Below, piece after piece: positions 56,214-64,000 of a stretch of 64,000 bases of DNA (positions are counted from its first letter, which is position 1; the number at the start of each line of letters is the position of its first letter). The stretch comes from Opitutia bacterium (GTDB lineage: Bacteria > Verrucomicrobiota > Verrucomicrobiia > Opitutales > Seribacteraceae). The notes below the pieces were generated by a model that did no database searches, was not told the DNA's origin, and was given only the letters and a program-made list of their open reading frames with translations. The translations under genes were made by a program, and so were the position numbers. The stretch lies in the NCBI GenBank assembly GCA_002716045.1, contig PAZC01000024.1, positions 19,836 through 83,835 on the forward strand. The letters run 5' to 3'.

Positions 56214-56720
56214 GTGGAGTTCCGCGGAATTTTTTCGTTTTGCCATCAGCGAGTTTTTCAATGCAAGCTCTTTGCCGTGAGTATTCCATATTTTGCTTAT
56301 GGTTCCAACATGCACTTGGAGCAGATGGCCAGGAGATGTCCAGGCGCTCGCCTTTTGCATTTGGTGGCTAAACGCGGATGGCGCTTCATCATCAACGAGA
56401 GAGGATACGTCACGGCGGTTGACGATCCTTCGGCCCGGACTCTTGGTTGTCTCTGGGAACTGAGCGAGGAGCATTGGGAGGCGCTCGACCGCTATGAGGG
56501 AGTTTCCGCCGGTTTCTATTATCGCGTGAACTGCCAGGTGATTCGCTTGGATTCAGGAGATTCCTTGGATGCCATCGCGTATCGGGCCAGTAGCGAAATT
56601 CCGGGGACTCCGACCATTGAGTATGCGGACACAGTCTTTGACGGAGCTCGACAAATTGGTTTGCCGGAAGAATACCTGCTTGCCATCGAGGCTTGGCGAA
56701 ACGGGCCGTTGCCGAGTTGA
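56214..56720 (+). CDS. Gamma-glutamylcyclotransferase family protein
   Basis: 'PYFAYGSNMHLEQMARRCPGARLL', 'LDRYEGVSAGFYYR'. Confidence 0.88.
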   Translation: MEFRGIFSFCHQRVFQCKLFAVSIPYFAYGSNMHLEQMARRCPGARLLHLVAKRGWRFIINERGYVTAVDDPSARTLGCLWELSEEHWEALDRYEGVSAGFYYRVNCQVIRLDSGDSLDAIAYRASSEIPGTPTIEYADTVFDGARQIGLPEEYLLAIEAWRNGPLPS

Positions 56721-56729
56721 TTACTTTCC

Positions 56730-59700
56730 ATGACAAGAGGAACGGAAGGGGCTTGGACCATCCACGTCGACACCGGCGGTACCTTCACTGATTGTATCAC
56801 TGAAGCTCCTGGCGGAGAGATCATCAGGACCAAGGTGCTGTCTCATGGCAGTTTGCCGGGCGTCGTGGATGAAATCATTGGTCCCCGTGCCATGCGCATT
56901 AATGCGCCTTGGCGAGCCCCCGATGATTTTCCGGTTGGCTTCACTGTTCTTTTTCCTGACCGCCCTGATTTCCGATGTAAAGTATCCGAGTATCATGCCT
57001 CCTCCGGCCGTATTCTCGTGGATGAAGATTTGCCCGTTGTTTCGTCAAGTGGCGAACCCGTGGAACTTCTCTCTGGCTGGGAAGCCCCCATCCTCGCGGC
57101 CCGGTTGACCTTGGCTTCCCAAGGCGTTGACCTCGGGCAAGCTTCAGTCGCGATGCGTCTGGCCACCACCCGTTGCACCAACGCACTGCTGGAAGGGAAG
57201 GGGACTCCCCCGGTTCTCTTTGTAACTCGAGGCTTCCCAGACCTCCTCCGCATCGGTGATCAACGACGACTCGGTTTGTTCGATCTGTGCCCCCGAAAAC
57301 GCCAGCCACTGCATGGGAGTGTCGTTGAGGTGAATGAACGATTGGACCGCCATGGGGCGGTGCTGGAGAAACTCGATCCGGAAGATCTTCGTCAAGCAGT
57401 GCAAACGTTGCTTGAAGAGGGTTGCCGGGTGGCTGCGATTTCGTTGCTGCATTCGCACCTCAATCCGCGACACGAGGAACAGCTCGCCGAGCTTCTGCTT
57501 GAAATGGGATTCGAGGTGGTCACGGCTTCCGCTAACCTAAGGCCTTTCGTTAAATGGTTGCCGCGCGCGGAATCTGCGGCGGTCGAGGCATACCTCACGC
57601 CCGTCTTGAATCAATACCTGCGGAACGTTGCATCAGAGATAGAGGATGGTTCTCTTCATGTCATGACTAGTTCGGGAGGCCTCGTTGGAACTGAATCCTA
57701 CAGGGCAATCGACAGTTTGCTTAGCGGTCCGGCGGGAGGAGTTGTAGGTGCGGTGGCAGTGTCCCGCCGGGCGGGCTTGGGCAAAGTCATTGCACTCGAC
57801 ATGGGAGGGACCAGCGCGGACGTCTCACGCTTTGATGGCGATTTTGATTACAGCGATCTGCATTCAGTCGGCGAAGTACTTGTTTCCGCGCCTGCCCTTC
57901 GCATCGAGACCGTGGCTGCGGGCGGGGGTTCCCTTTGCTGGTTGGACGGTGATTTGCTGGCGGTTGGTCCCGCGAGCGCGGGAGCTCGCCCCGGGCCCGC
58001 CTGCTACGGTTATGGCGGACCGTTTTGCCTGACTGACGTCAATTTGCTCTTGGGGCGCTTGGATCCTTCTCTTTTTGCCGTCCCCGTTTTTCCCGAGGAA
58101 TCCGAGCGCAGGCTGGCTGAACTTCTGGAGGGGACTGGTCGCTCCCAAGAGGATGCGCTTCTGGGATTTCTTCAAGTGGCCAATGATTTAATGGCGGGAG
58201 CCATCCGTAAAATATCGGTGCGCGAGGGATATGATCCTTCCGAATATGCTCTCGTTGCGTTCGGCGGAGCAGGAGGTCAGCATGCCTGCGGAGTGGCGGA
58301 GAAACTAGGGATCACCCGGGTGCTCTCTCCCGCGGACGCCGGATTGCTCAGCGCTTATGGTTTGTCCCGGGCCTTGCTTGAGCGCATGGCAGAGCGTCAA
58401 GTTTTGAAGCCGCTTGCCGAGGAGCAACTGTTCCCGATCGAAGACGAATTACGGCACGAGGCGCTCGCGGCGCTCTCATCCGAGGGAATTGTTGTTTCTG
58501 ATCAAGCGATTCGTCGGAAGACAGCCTTTATCCGTTTTGAGGGTCAAGATGCTGCCTTGGAAATCGATTACCAGGAACTTGCCGATCTGCAGGTACTTTT
58601 CGAGAAAAGGTACATCCAAGTATTTGGCTACCTTCCATCTGACTGCCCGCTGGAAGTTGTATCCCTGCGTTTGATCGCATCTGTTGAGACTGTTGCCCAG
58701 GAAGTCGAAACGGTGCCTCCTTCAGCGGATGCTCCCGAAATCACCGTGTCATCTGGCGAATTCGCCGTATTTGGTCGGGACAAGCTTGTGCCGGGACAGC
58801 TCATCGAAGGGCCTGCACTTGTTCCCGATTCCTTTGGCACCCTGTTCCTGGAGGCTGGTTGGCGAGCTGGGGTGGGGGATCACCAGAGTCTTCTTTTGGA
58901 AAGAGTGCCTGCCAACCCGGAATCGGACTCCTCGACTCCAGGGATTGGCGTGGCCTCTCGTGAACTCTTTGCCAATCGTTTCCTCACCTTGGTCGATGAA
59001 ATGGGCGCCCAATTGCAACGCACCGCGCTGTCAACCAACGTCAAGGAAAGGCTCGACTTCTCCTGTGCCTTGCTCGATCAGGAAGGCCGGTTGGTGGCCA
59101 ATGCCCCACATGTTCCCGTACATCTCGGGGCCTTGGGCGTTTGCGTGCGGGAAATAACTAGTAAACTTCACCCTGAACCCGGTGACGTCATCGTTTCGAA
59201 TCATCCTGCATTTGGAGGTTCTCATTTACCCGACGTCACAGTCCTTGCTCCCGTGCATGACGCACATGGGCAACTCGTCGCCTTTGTGGCCAACCGTGCC
59301 CATCATGCTGAAATCGGTGGCATCCGTCCGGGTTCCATGTCTCCCGAGGCCCGCAATTTAGCGGAGGAAGGTGTTGTCATTCCACCGACCCGACTGTTTC
59401 AGGGCGGAGTCTCAAAAGTGGAAGAAATGGCTGATGTCTTCAGACAGGGTCCTTGGCCTTCTCGTCGTCCCGAGGAAAACCTCAGCGATCTCTTGGCCCA
59501 AGTTGCCGCTATCCGAGCGGGTTCGAGTGCCTTGGAGAAACTAGCCCGCGAACATGGCACTGCCACTTTGGCGGAACACATGACCTTCCTGCGCGAGCGC
59601 TCGGCAACCATTTGTCGTGAATTCCTCAGTGGTTTCGATCATGCCGAGTTACATGCCGAAGAGCATCTCGACGACGGATCCAAGATCGTGGCCTGCATCG

Positions 59701-60494
59701 AGATACGCGAGGGACGAGCAATTTTCGACTTCTCCGGAACTTCTCCCAGACATTCTGCAAACCTAAATGCCACCGAGGCAATCGTGGGGAGTGCCGTTGT
59801 TTACGTTTTACGTTTGTTGACCGAGGCGGACGTTCCTCTGAACGAAGGTTTTCTCGAGCCAATTGACATCTTGCTTCCCGATGATTCCCTGCTGGCTCCT
59901 CGCTTCATGGAAGACCCTGCCTTGGCTCCCGCAGTTTCCGGCGGCAACGTTGAGGTTAGCCAGCGCTTGGTGGATACGCTCCTTCGGGCCTTCGATCGTG
60001 TGGCCTGTTCCCAAGGAACCATGAACAACGTGATTTTCGGAAACTCTGACCTCAGTCACTACGAGACCGTCGCCGGTGGCGCTGGAGCGGGGATTGGCTT
60101 TTCCGGTACTTCCGGCGTTCACGTCCACATGACGAACACTGCCATCACGGATCCAGAGATCCTCGAGCTGCGGCTACCGGTGCGCCTCGAGCGATTCAGT
60201 ATTCGGGAAGGTTCCGGTGGCGCGGGTAGTTGGCCTGGAGGCGATGGATTGGAGCGAGAATATCTTTTTGAGGCACCCCTTTCCCTGTCTTTGCTCACTC
60301 AACGCCGGAAGGATGGTCCGTCCGGAATCGCCGGAGGCGCTGCCGGTTCCCCTGGAGAACAATTCATATTGCGTAAAGATGGTACCCGTGAAGCACTGTC
60401 CTCGGTTGTGAATCTCGAGGTCCAGCCAGGCGACCGCCTCATTCTCCGGACTCCTGGCGGCGGCGGAGCCGGTAATCCGGAAACCTTGGCCTGA
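56730..60494 (+). CDS. 5-oxoprolinase / hydantoinase A-B fusion protein
   Basis: HyuA part '[29 protein letters not shown]', '[18 protein letters not shown]'; HyuB part '[40 protein letters not shown]', 'GGGGAGNPE'. Confidence 0.93.
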   Translation: MTRGTEGAWTIHVDTGGTFTDCITEAPGGEIIRTKVLSHGSLPGVVDEIIGPRAMRINAPWRAPDDFPVGFTVLFPDRPDFRCKVSEYHASSGRILVDEDLPVVSSSGEPVELLSGWEAPILAARLTLASQGVDLGQASVAMRLATTRCTNALLEGKGTPPVLFVTRGFPDLLRIGDQRRLGLFDLCPRKRQPLHGSVVEVNERLDRHGAVLEKLDPEDLRQAVQTLLEEGCRVAAISLLHSHLNPRHEEQLAELLLEMGFEVVTASANLRPFVKWLPRAESAAVEAYLTPVLNQYLRNVASEIEDGSLHVMTSSGGLVGTESYRAIDSLLSGPAGGVVGAVAVSRRAGLGKVIALDMGGTSADVSRFDGDFDYSDLHSVGEVLVSAPALRIETVAAGGGSLCWLDGDLLAVGPASAGARPGPACYGYGGPFCLTDVNLLLGRLDPSLFAVPVFPEESERRLAELLEGTGRSQEDALLGFLQVANDLMAGAIRKISVREGYDPSEYALVAFGGAGGQHACGVAEKLGITRVLSPADAGLLSAYGLSRALLERMAERQVLKPLAEEQLFPIEDELRHEALAALSSEGIVVSDQAIRRKTAFIRFEGQDAALEIDYQELADLQVLFEKRYIQVFGYLPSDCPLEVVSLRLIASVETVAQEVETVPPSADAPEITVSSGEFAVFGRDKLVPGQLIEGPALVPDSFGTLFLEAGWRAGVGDHQSLLLERVPANPESDSSTPGIGVASRELFANRFLTLVDEMGAQLQRTALSTNVKERLDFSCALLDQEGRLVANAPHVPVHLGALGVCVREITSKLHPEPGDVIVSNHPAFGGSHLPDVTVLAPVHDAHGQLVAFVANRAHHAEIGGIRPGSMSPEARNLAEEGVVIPPTRLFQGGVSKVEEMADVFRQGPWPSRRPEENLSDLLAQVAAIRAGSSALEKLAREHGTATLAEHMTFLRERSATICREFLSGFDHAELHAEEHLDDGSKIVACIEIREGRAIFDFSGTSPRHSANLNATEAIVGSAVVYVLRLLTEADVPLNEGFLEPIDILLPDDSLLAPRFMEDPALAPAVSGGNVEVSQRLVDTLLRAFDRVACSQGTMNNVIFGNSDLSHYETVAGGAGAGIGFSGTSGVHVHMTNTAITDPEILELRLPVRLERFSIREGSGGAGSWPGGDGLEREYLFEAPLSLSLLTQRRKDGPSGIAGGAAGSPGEQFILRKDGTREALSSVVNLEVQPGDRLILRTPGGGGAGNPETLA

Positions 60495-60506
60495 AACTTC
60501 CTGACT

Positions 60507-61247
60507 TTACAAGTGATTTTCTTTCAGTCCTGCCACGACTTGATCGAAGGCGCTGTCGACGTCATCTGCAAAGGAAAAGAGATCCAAGTCCCCCGGTGAG
60601 ACAACTCCCCACCTTACAAATTGCTCAAAGTCCAATATGCTGTCCCAGAACTCTTTGTCATATAGTATGATGGGAACATTCTTATCCAGTTTTTTGGTTT
60701 GGATCAGGGTAAGTGTCTCGAATAGTTCGTCCATCGTGCCGAACCCGCCGGGAAACACGACCAAGGCCTTGGCGTGGTAGAGGAAATAGAATTTCCGCAC
60801 AAAGAAGTAATGGAATTCGAAGCTTAGCTCGGGGGTGGCATACTCATTGACCCCTTGTTCAAAAGGCAGACTGATCCCCAGGGCCACGGATTTCCCTCCT
60901 GCTTCCTGCGCTCCCCTGTTGGCCGCTTCCATGATGCCTGGACCTCCTCCGGAGCAGACCACCAAGCGCTTTTCGGGATCGGGCAGGCTATCCGACCATT
61001 TAGTGAGACGATGAGCTAGCTCCCTTGCCGCCTCATAGCTCTGTGCCCGCCGCTTGGAATGCTCGTCGGTTGCATTTTCGAGGGCGGGGCACCGGGCGGA
61101 ACCAAAGAATACAATGGTGTTCTCCACGTTCTCTTGACGAAATCTCTTCTCTGGTTCCAGTATTTCGCATTGGACTCGAATGGCACGGGCTTCCGGACTG
61201 TTGAGGAATTCGGCGTTGCCATAGGCTTTGGGAGGTTTTTTTGACAT
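60507..61247 (-). CDS. LOG family protein (TIGR00730-type Rossmann fold)
   Basis: 'VVCSGGGPGIMEAANRGAQEAGGKSVALGISLPFEQ', 'VVFPGGFGTMDELFETLTLIQT'. Confidence 0.93.
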   Translation of the reverse strand: MSKKPPKAYGNAEFLNSPEARAIRVQCEILEPEKRFRQENVENTIVFFGSARCPALENATDEHSKRRAQSYEAARELAHRLTKWSDSLPDPEKRLVVCSGGGPGIMEAANRGAQEAGGKSVALGISLPFEQGVNEYATPELSFEFHYFFVRKFYFLYHAKALVVFPGGFGTMDELFETLTLIQTKKLDKNVPIILYDKEFWDSILDFEQFVRWGVVSPGDLDLFSFADDVDSAFDQVVAGLKENHL

Positions 61248-61559
61248 ATTTAATAGGATGCATAAGCAAGTGATTGGGGAAAGTTCAATTTTTTCCTAAA
61301 GAGGTGATTGTCTTGGCCGATTGTTTATCTAGCTGCAAGGAAGCAGCCTCCGATATGAAGGGGGTCTTATTCGAAGGGAGTTGAATGAAGGCCGCTAACG
61401 AAAAGTGTTTCTCCTCATGGGGAAAGACTACGTGGCCTTGAAACAACTCATTATTAAAATATTCGAATCAAGCGGCAAAGGACCGAGTCCCAGAGGTGAA
61501 GAAACTGGTTTTCTCACCACTATGGAGAACTTGTTCCACCGCCGGGAAAGAAAGACCTA

Positions 61560-61835
61560 ATGGAATCCGACCATTCTCCACCAGGCTCTTCGCCCTCGCG
61601 AATCCCTCCATCCTTCGTATTTCCAGGCGATTCACCGCCGGGAAATGGCGCTGGTCATAACAAAGAAGAGGAGAAGCTCGAGCTGTGGGCGCAAAAGATT
61701 GCCGAGTTGCCTTCCGGCGAAAGAGATCCTGGGGCGATTGCCAGGGCACAAGCGCGCTTGGCGGACCCCAATTATCCGGATGACGAAATTCTAGAAACCG
61801 TCGCCTTGAACTTAATTCTCGAAAACAGTTTGTAG
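61560..61835 (+). CDS. Hypothetical small protein, FlgM/anti-sigma-28-like C-terminus (tentative)
   Basis: 'KIAELPSGERDPGAIARAQARLADPNYPDDEILETVALNLI' resembles the 'ALRxxIADGxYxVDxEKVA' FlgM pattern. Confidence 0.4.
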   Translation: MESDHSPPGSSPSRIPPSFVFPGDSPPGNGAGHNKEEEKLELWAQKIAELPSGERDPGAIARAQARLADPNYPDDEILETVALNLILENSL

Positions 61836-61843
61836 AAAAGGTT

Positions 61844-62398
61844 TCAGGCCCCTTCCCCGGAAAGGTTTTTTGGGAAATCGTACTCCACCATTTCTCCGCC
61901 GCCTTCCTCGATCTCGTGCCAATTAGCAATCGGCAAGCGGATCACCGCGACGCCACAGGTCGGTATGTTTGGAATATCGCTCCCGGTCAAGAAATTCACC
62001 AAAATGGTGGTGCTTGGGTTGTGGGCAGCCAGTGCGGCTGAGTTCGCGGCGGAGGGGAATTCACTGACAATGCCAAGCAAGGTAGACGCGGATGCTTCGT
62101 AAGCGGCAGGTAAGGGAAGAAGCTTGTCCTCGGGAAAATCCCAAGCGTTTGCAATCAGTTTCGCCGTGGCCCAGGCACGGGCTGCCGGACTAGAGGCAAA
62201 ATGATCCGGAACCGAATATTTGGACGCGAGTCTATGCCCCATCTCGGGAGCATCTCGCAATCCCCTTTTGTTTAGGGGACGATCGAAATCACTCGATTCC
62301 AAGTTCTTCCAACTTGATTTTGCATGGCGAACAAGAATCAGCAACTTGCCGCTTTGCGGTTGCGGATTTACTGAATCCTCTTTTTCATTCACTGACAT
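61844..62398 (-). CDS. SixA-type histidine phosphatase family protein
   Basis: 'LLILVRHAKSSWKNLESSDFDRPLNKRGLRDAPEMGHRL', 'HNPSTTILVNFLTG'. Confidence 0.88.
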   Translation of the reverse strand: MSVNEKEDSVNPQPQSGKLLILVRHAKSSWKNLESSDFDRPLNKRGLRDAPEMGHRLASKYSVPDHFASSPAARAWATAKLIANAWDFPEDKLLPLPAAYEASASTLLGIVSEFPSAANSAALAAHNPSTTILVNFLTGSDIPNIPTCGVAVIRLPIANWHEIEEGGGEMVEYDFPKNLSGEGA

Positions 62399-62942
62399 GA
62401 AAACGGTATTGTGGGTCTTTTTGGTAAGCGCGATGTTTTTTTTCGGGTGCGGTGATGACACCACTCTCCCGGAAAGTGAAATGGGGACATCCGCCACAGA
62501 GGAAAAGAAATCAGATAGAACATCGGGATCCTCGCCCCGTTTTCAACCCAATGCCCCGGAAGAGCCGGAGGAGCCCGAAGAACCTCAATTGCCCCCCGGA
62601 GAGCCGGCTGAAGATCTGGCGGAACGCGATGGAACTTATTTTTTAGCAGATCGGGAGGACCCCTTTACGGGGGCAGTTGAAAAACGCCACCCGAATGGTA
62701 GGTTGGCGCTCTGGGCAAGTTATTCCGAAGGCAAGCCAGATGGAGTTCAGCACTTCTGGGATGAAAAAGGGAACAAGGTTCAGGAGTCGAATTATACGAA
62801 GGGCTCTTTGGATGGCATCCAGACCTTTTGGTGGCCAAATGGCATCAAGAAAGAAGAGCGCATCTGGCAGGCAGGCGAATACCGTGAGTTGCGCAGATGG
62901 AGTCGGGACGGCGAATTGGTCGAGGAGAACAGGAACTTCTGA
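62397..62942 (+). CDS. YwqK/MORN-repeat lipoprotein
   Basis: Lipobox-like 'VSAMFFFGCGDD'; 'NGRLALWASYSEGKPDGVQHFWDEKGNKVQESNYTKGSLDGIQTFWWPNGIKKEERIW'. Confidence 0.75.
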   Translation: MKTVLWVFLVSAMFFFGCGDDTTLPESEMGTSATEEKKSDRTSGSSPRFQPNAPEEPEEPEEPQLPPGEPAEDLAERDGTYFLADREDPFTGAVEKRHPNGRLALWASYSEGKPDGVQHFWDEKGNKVQESNYTKGSLDGIQTFWWPNGIKKEERIWQAGEYRELRRWSRDGELVEENRNF

Positions 62943-62961
62943 TCCCCGCCTAACGCTATGC

Positions 62962-63880
62962 TCATCCCTCCTCGTCTTCGGAGGGATCAATGATCTCGTC
63001 AAGGCAGCCCTCGAAGTCTTTTAATCTGACAACCTGCAATCCTTCGATTATGTGCTGCAGGGAGCGGCAACTTTGGAAACTTTGCTCCTCTATGTCATTA
63101 GACAAAACCACTATCAAGTGCTTGGCGTCATAGTGGTGCGAGCTAAGGGTGAGCAGCCGGAACAAATTCCCTTCCTCCACCGACTTGAATTCGGTGCGCG
63201 GCTCAATTGCCACTTCCAATTCCTCTACCCACATATCGCAGGCGTTGACCTCGAAGCTTTTGGATACTTCGAAGCCTTTTCGCCTAACGATTTGTTCGCA
63301 GGTTTCCAGCAGGTCAAAAAGAGCGCCAGCCGGCGCTTCCAGTCCGGATTGCTCTTTTCTCACCAAGTTTTCAATGTAGACCGACAAGTCATCGGTTCCA
63401 TGCAGAATCTTGGCGCGTTGTTTGGCGAAATCCAAAAGCTCTTGTTTACGGAATACCCCACTAAACGGATATACCCGCTTATCTTCCAACCCTACGGTCT
63501 TGCGGATTTTATCAAGGGTCTTTTCGAGATCCATTGGTATTTCGACAAATGCATTTTTCAACGAGGAGGATTCCTCCTCCCGGCCTTCCAACTTGCGATA
63601 TTCTTGCCGTATCCACTTTGCTAACGCTACGGTATCTTTGGAATTTTTGAATCCCTTGCTCCGTAATTCGTTAACAATTTCAAGGAAGAAGACAACCTCT
63701 TTGCATTCTTGAGAATATTTCTTTGGGTTGCTCTCTACGATTTCCTCGAATTGCTCTATTACATCCCGATCATCTTTCCAGTCTTGACGGGGTCGCCGCA
63801 AAGCAGGAGACCAGAGTTGCTCTGTGTCCTTGCTTTGCTTTGGCACTTTGGCCTGAGTTAAAGATGTGCTCGAAATCGGG
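62962..63880 (-). CDS. Conserved-looking hypothetical protein (start uncertain)
   Basis: Coding-like sequence 'RQDWKDDRDVIEQFEEIVESNPKKYSQECKEVVFFLEIVNELRSKGF...'; the ORF's first ~35 codons (63881-63987) overlap another frame that looks coding; no ATG near the apparent start. Confidence 0.5.
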
Positions 63881-64000
63881 TCACCCCGATTTTTCGGGAG
63901 AATCCTCTTCCTTTTCCTCGTCAATCTCCTCAGCAACTTCCTCGGAAGCTTCTGGTTCCGGTTCCTCTGCGGGAGCGTCGCCTGCATCGGATTCCTCGGC
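63881..64000 (-). CDS. C-terminal fragment of an acidic protein running off the window
   Basis: Minus-strand frame from 64000 reads AEESDAGDAPAEEPEPEASEEVAEEIDEEKEEDSPEKSG*. Confidence 0.5.
   Translation of the reverse strand, partial: AEESDAGDAPAEEPEPEASEEVAEEIDEEKEEDSPEKSG

Noticed and set aside
61468-61929. 153-aa minus-strand ORF
   Set aside because: Antisense to 61560-61835 and overlapping the SixA gene; composition not protein-like.
1-64000. CRISPR arrays, prophage, transposases, rRNA
   Set aside because: No regular direct-repeat/spacer arrays, integrase/transposase motifs or rRNA-like stretches were recognised on reading.

Overview
The window is a gene-dense bacterial chromosome segment, probably from the Verrucomicrobiota. 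That affiliation is inferred from gene content and style and was not searched. Most of it is core metabolism and translation: valS, hisS, tRNA-Phe(GAA), aat, proA, a dihydroorotase, ubiE/menG, an rpmI-rplT-pheS-pheT-gatC-gatA-gatB block, surE, pnp and rpsO. Accessory content includes a GYF_2-TIR-transmembrane protein with an unassigned C-terminal region of about 400 aa, next to a small membrane protein. There is a DUF3450/ExbB/ExbB/ExbD/ExbD/TonB/TPR cluster resembling the Vibrio TonB2 layout, and a gamma-glutamylcyclotransferase gene abutting a fused 5-oxoprolinase gene. A PNPase carries a tandem-duplicated S1 domain, and a ClpX-like AAA+ ATPase appears to lack the usual zinc-binding domain. 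Three dispersed YwqK/MORN-repeat lipoproteins are present, plus an apparently interrupted thioredoxin/CxxCH/PDZ gene. All calls come from reading the supplied translations and nucleotides; no database search was run.
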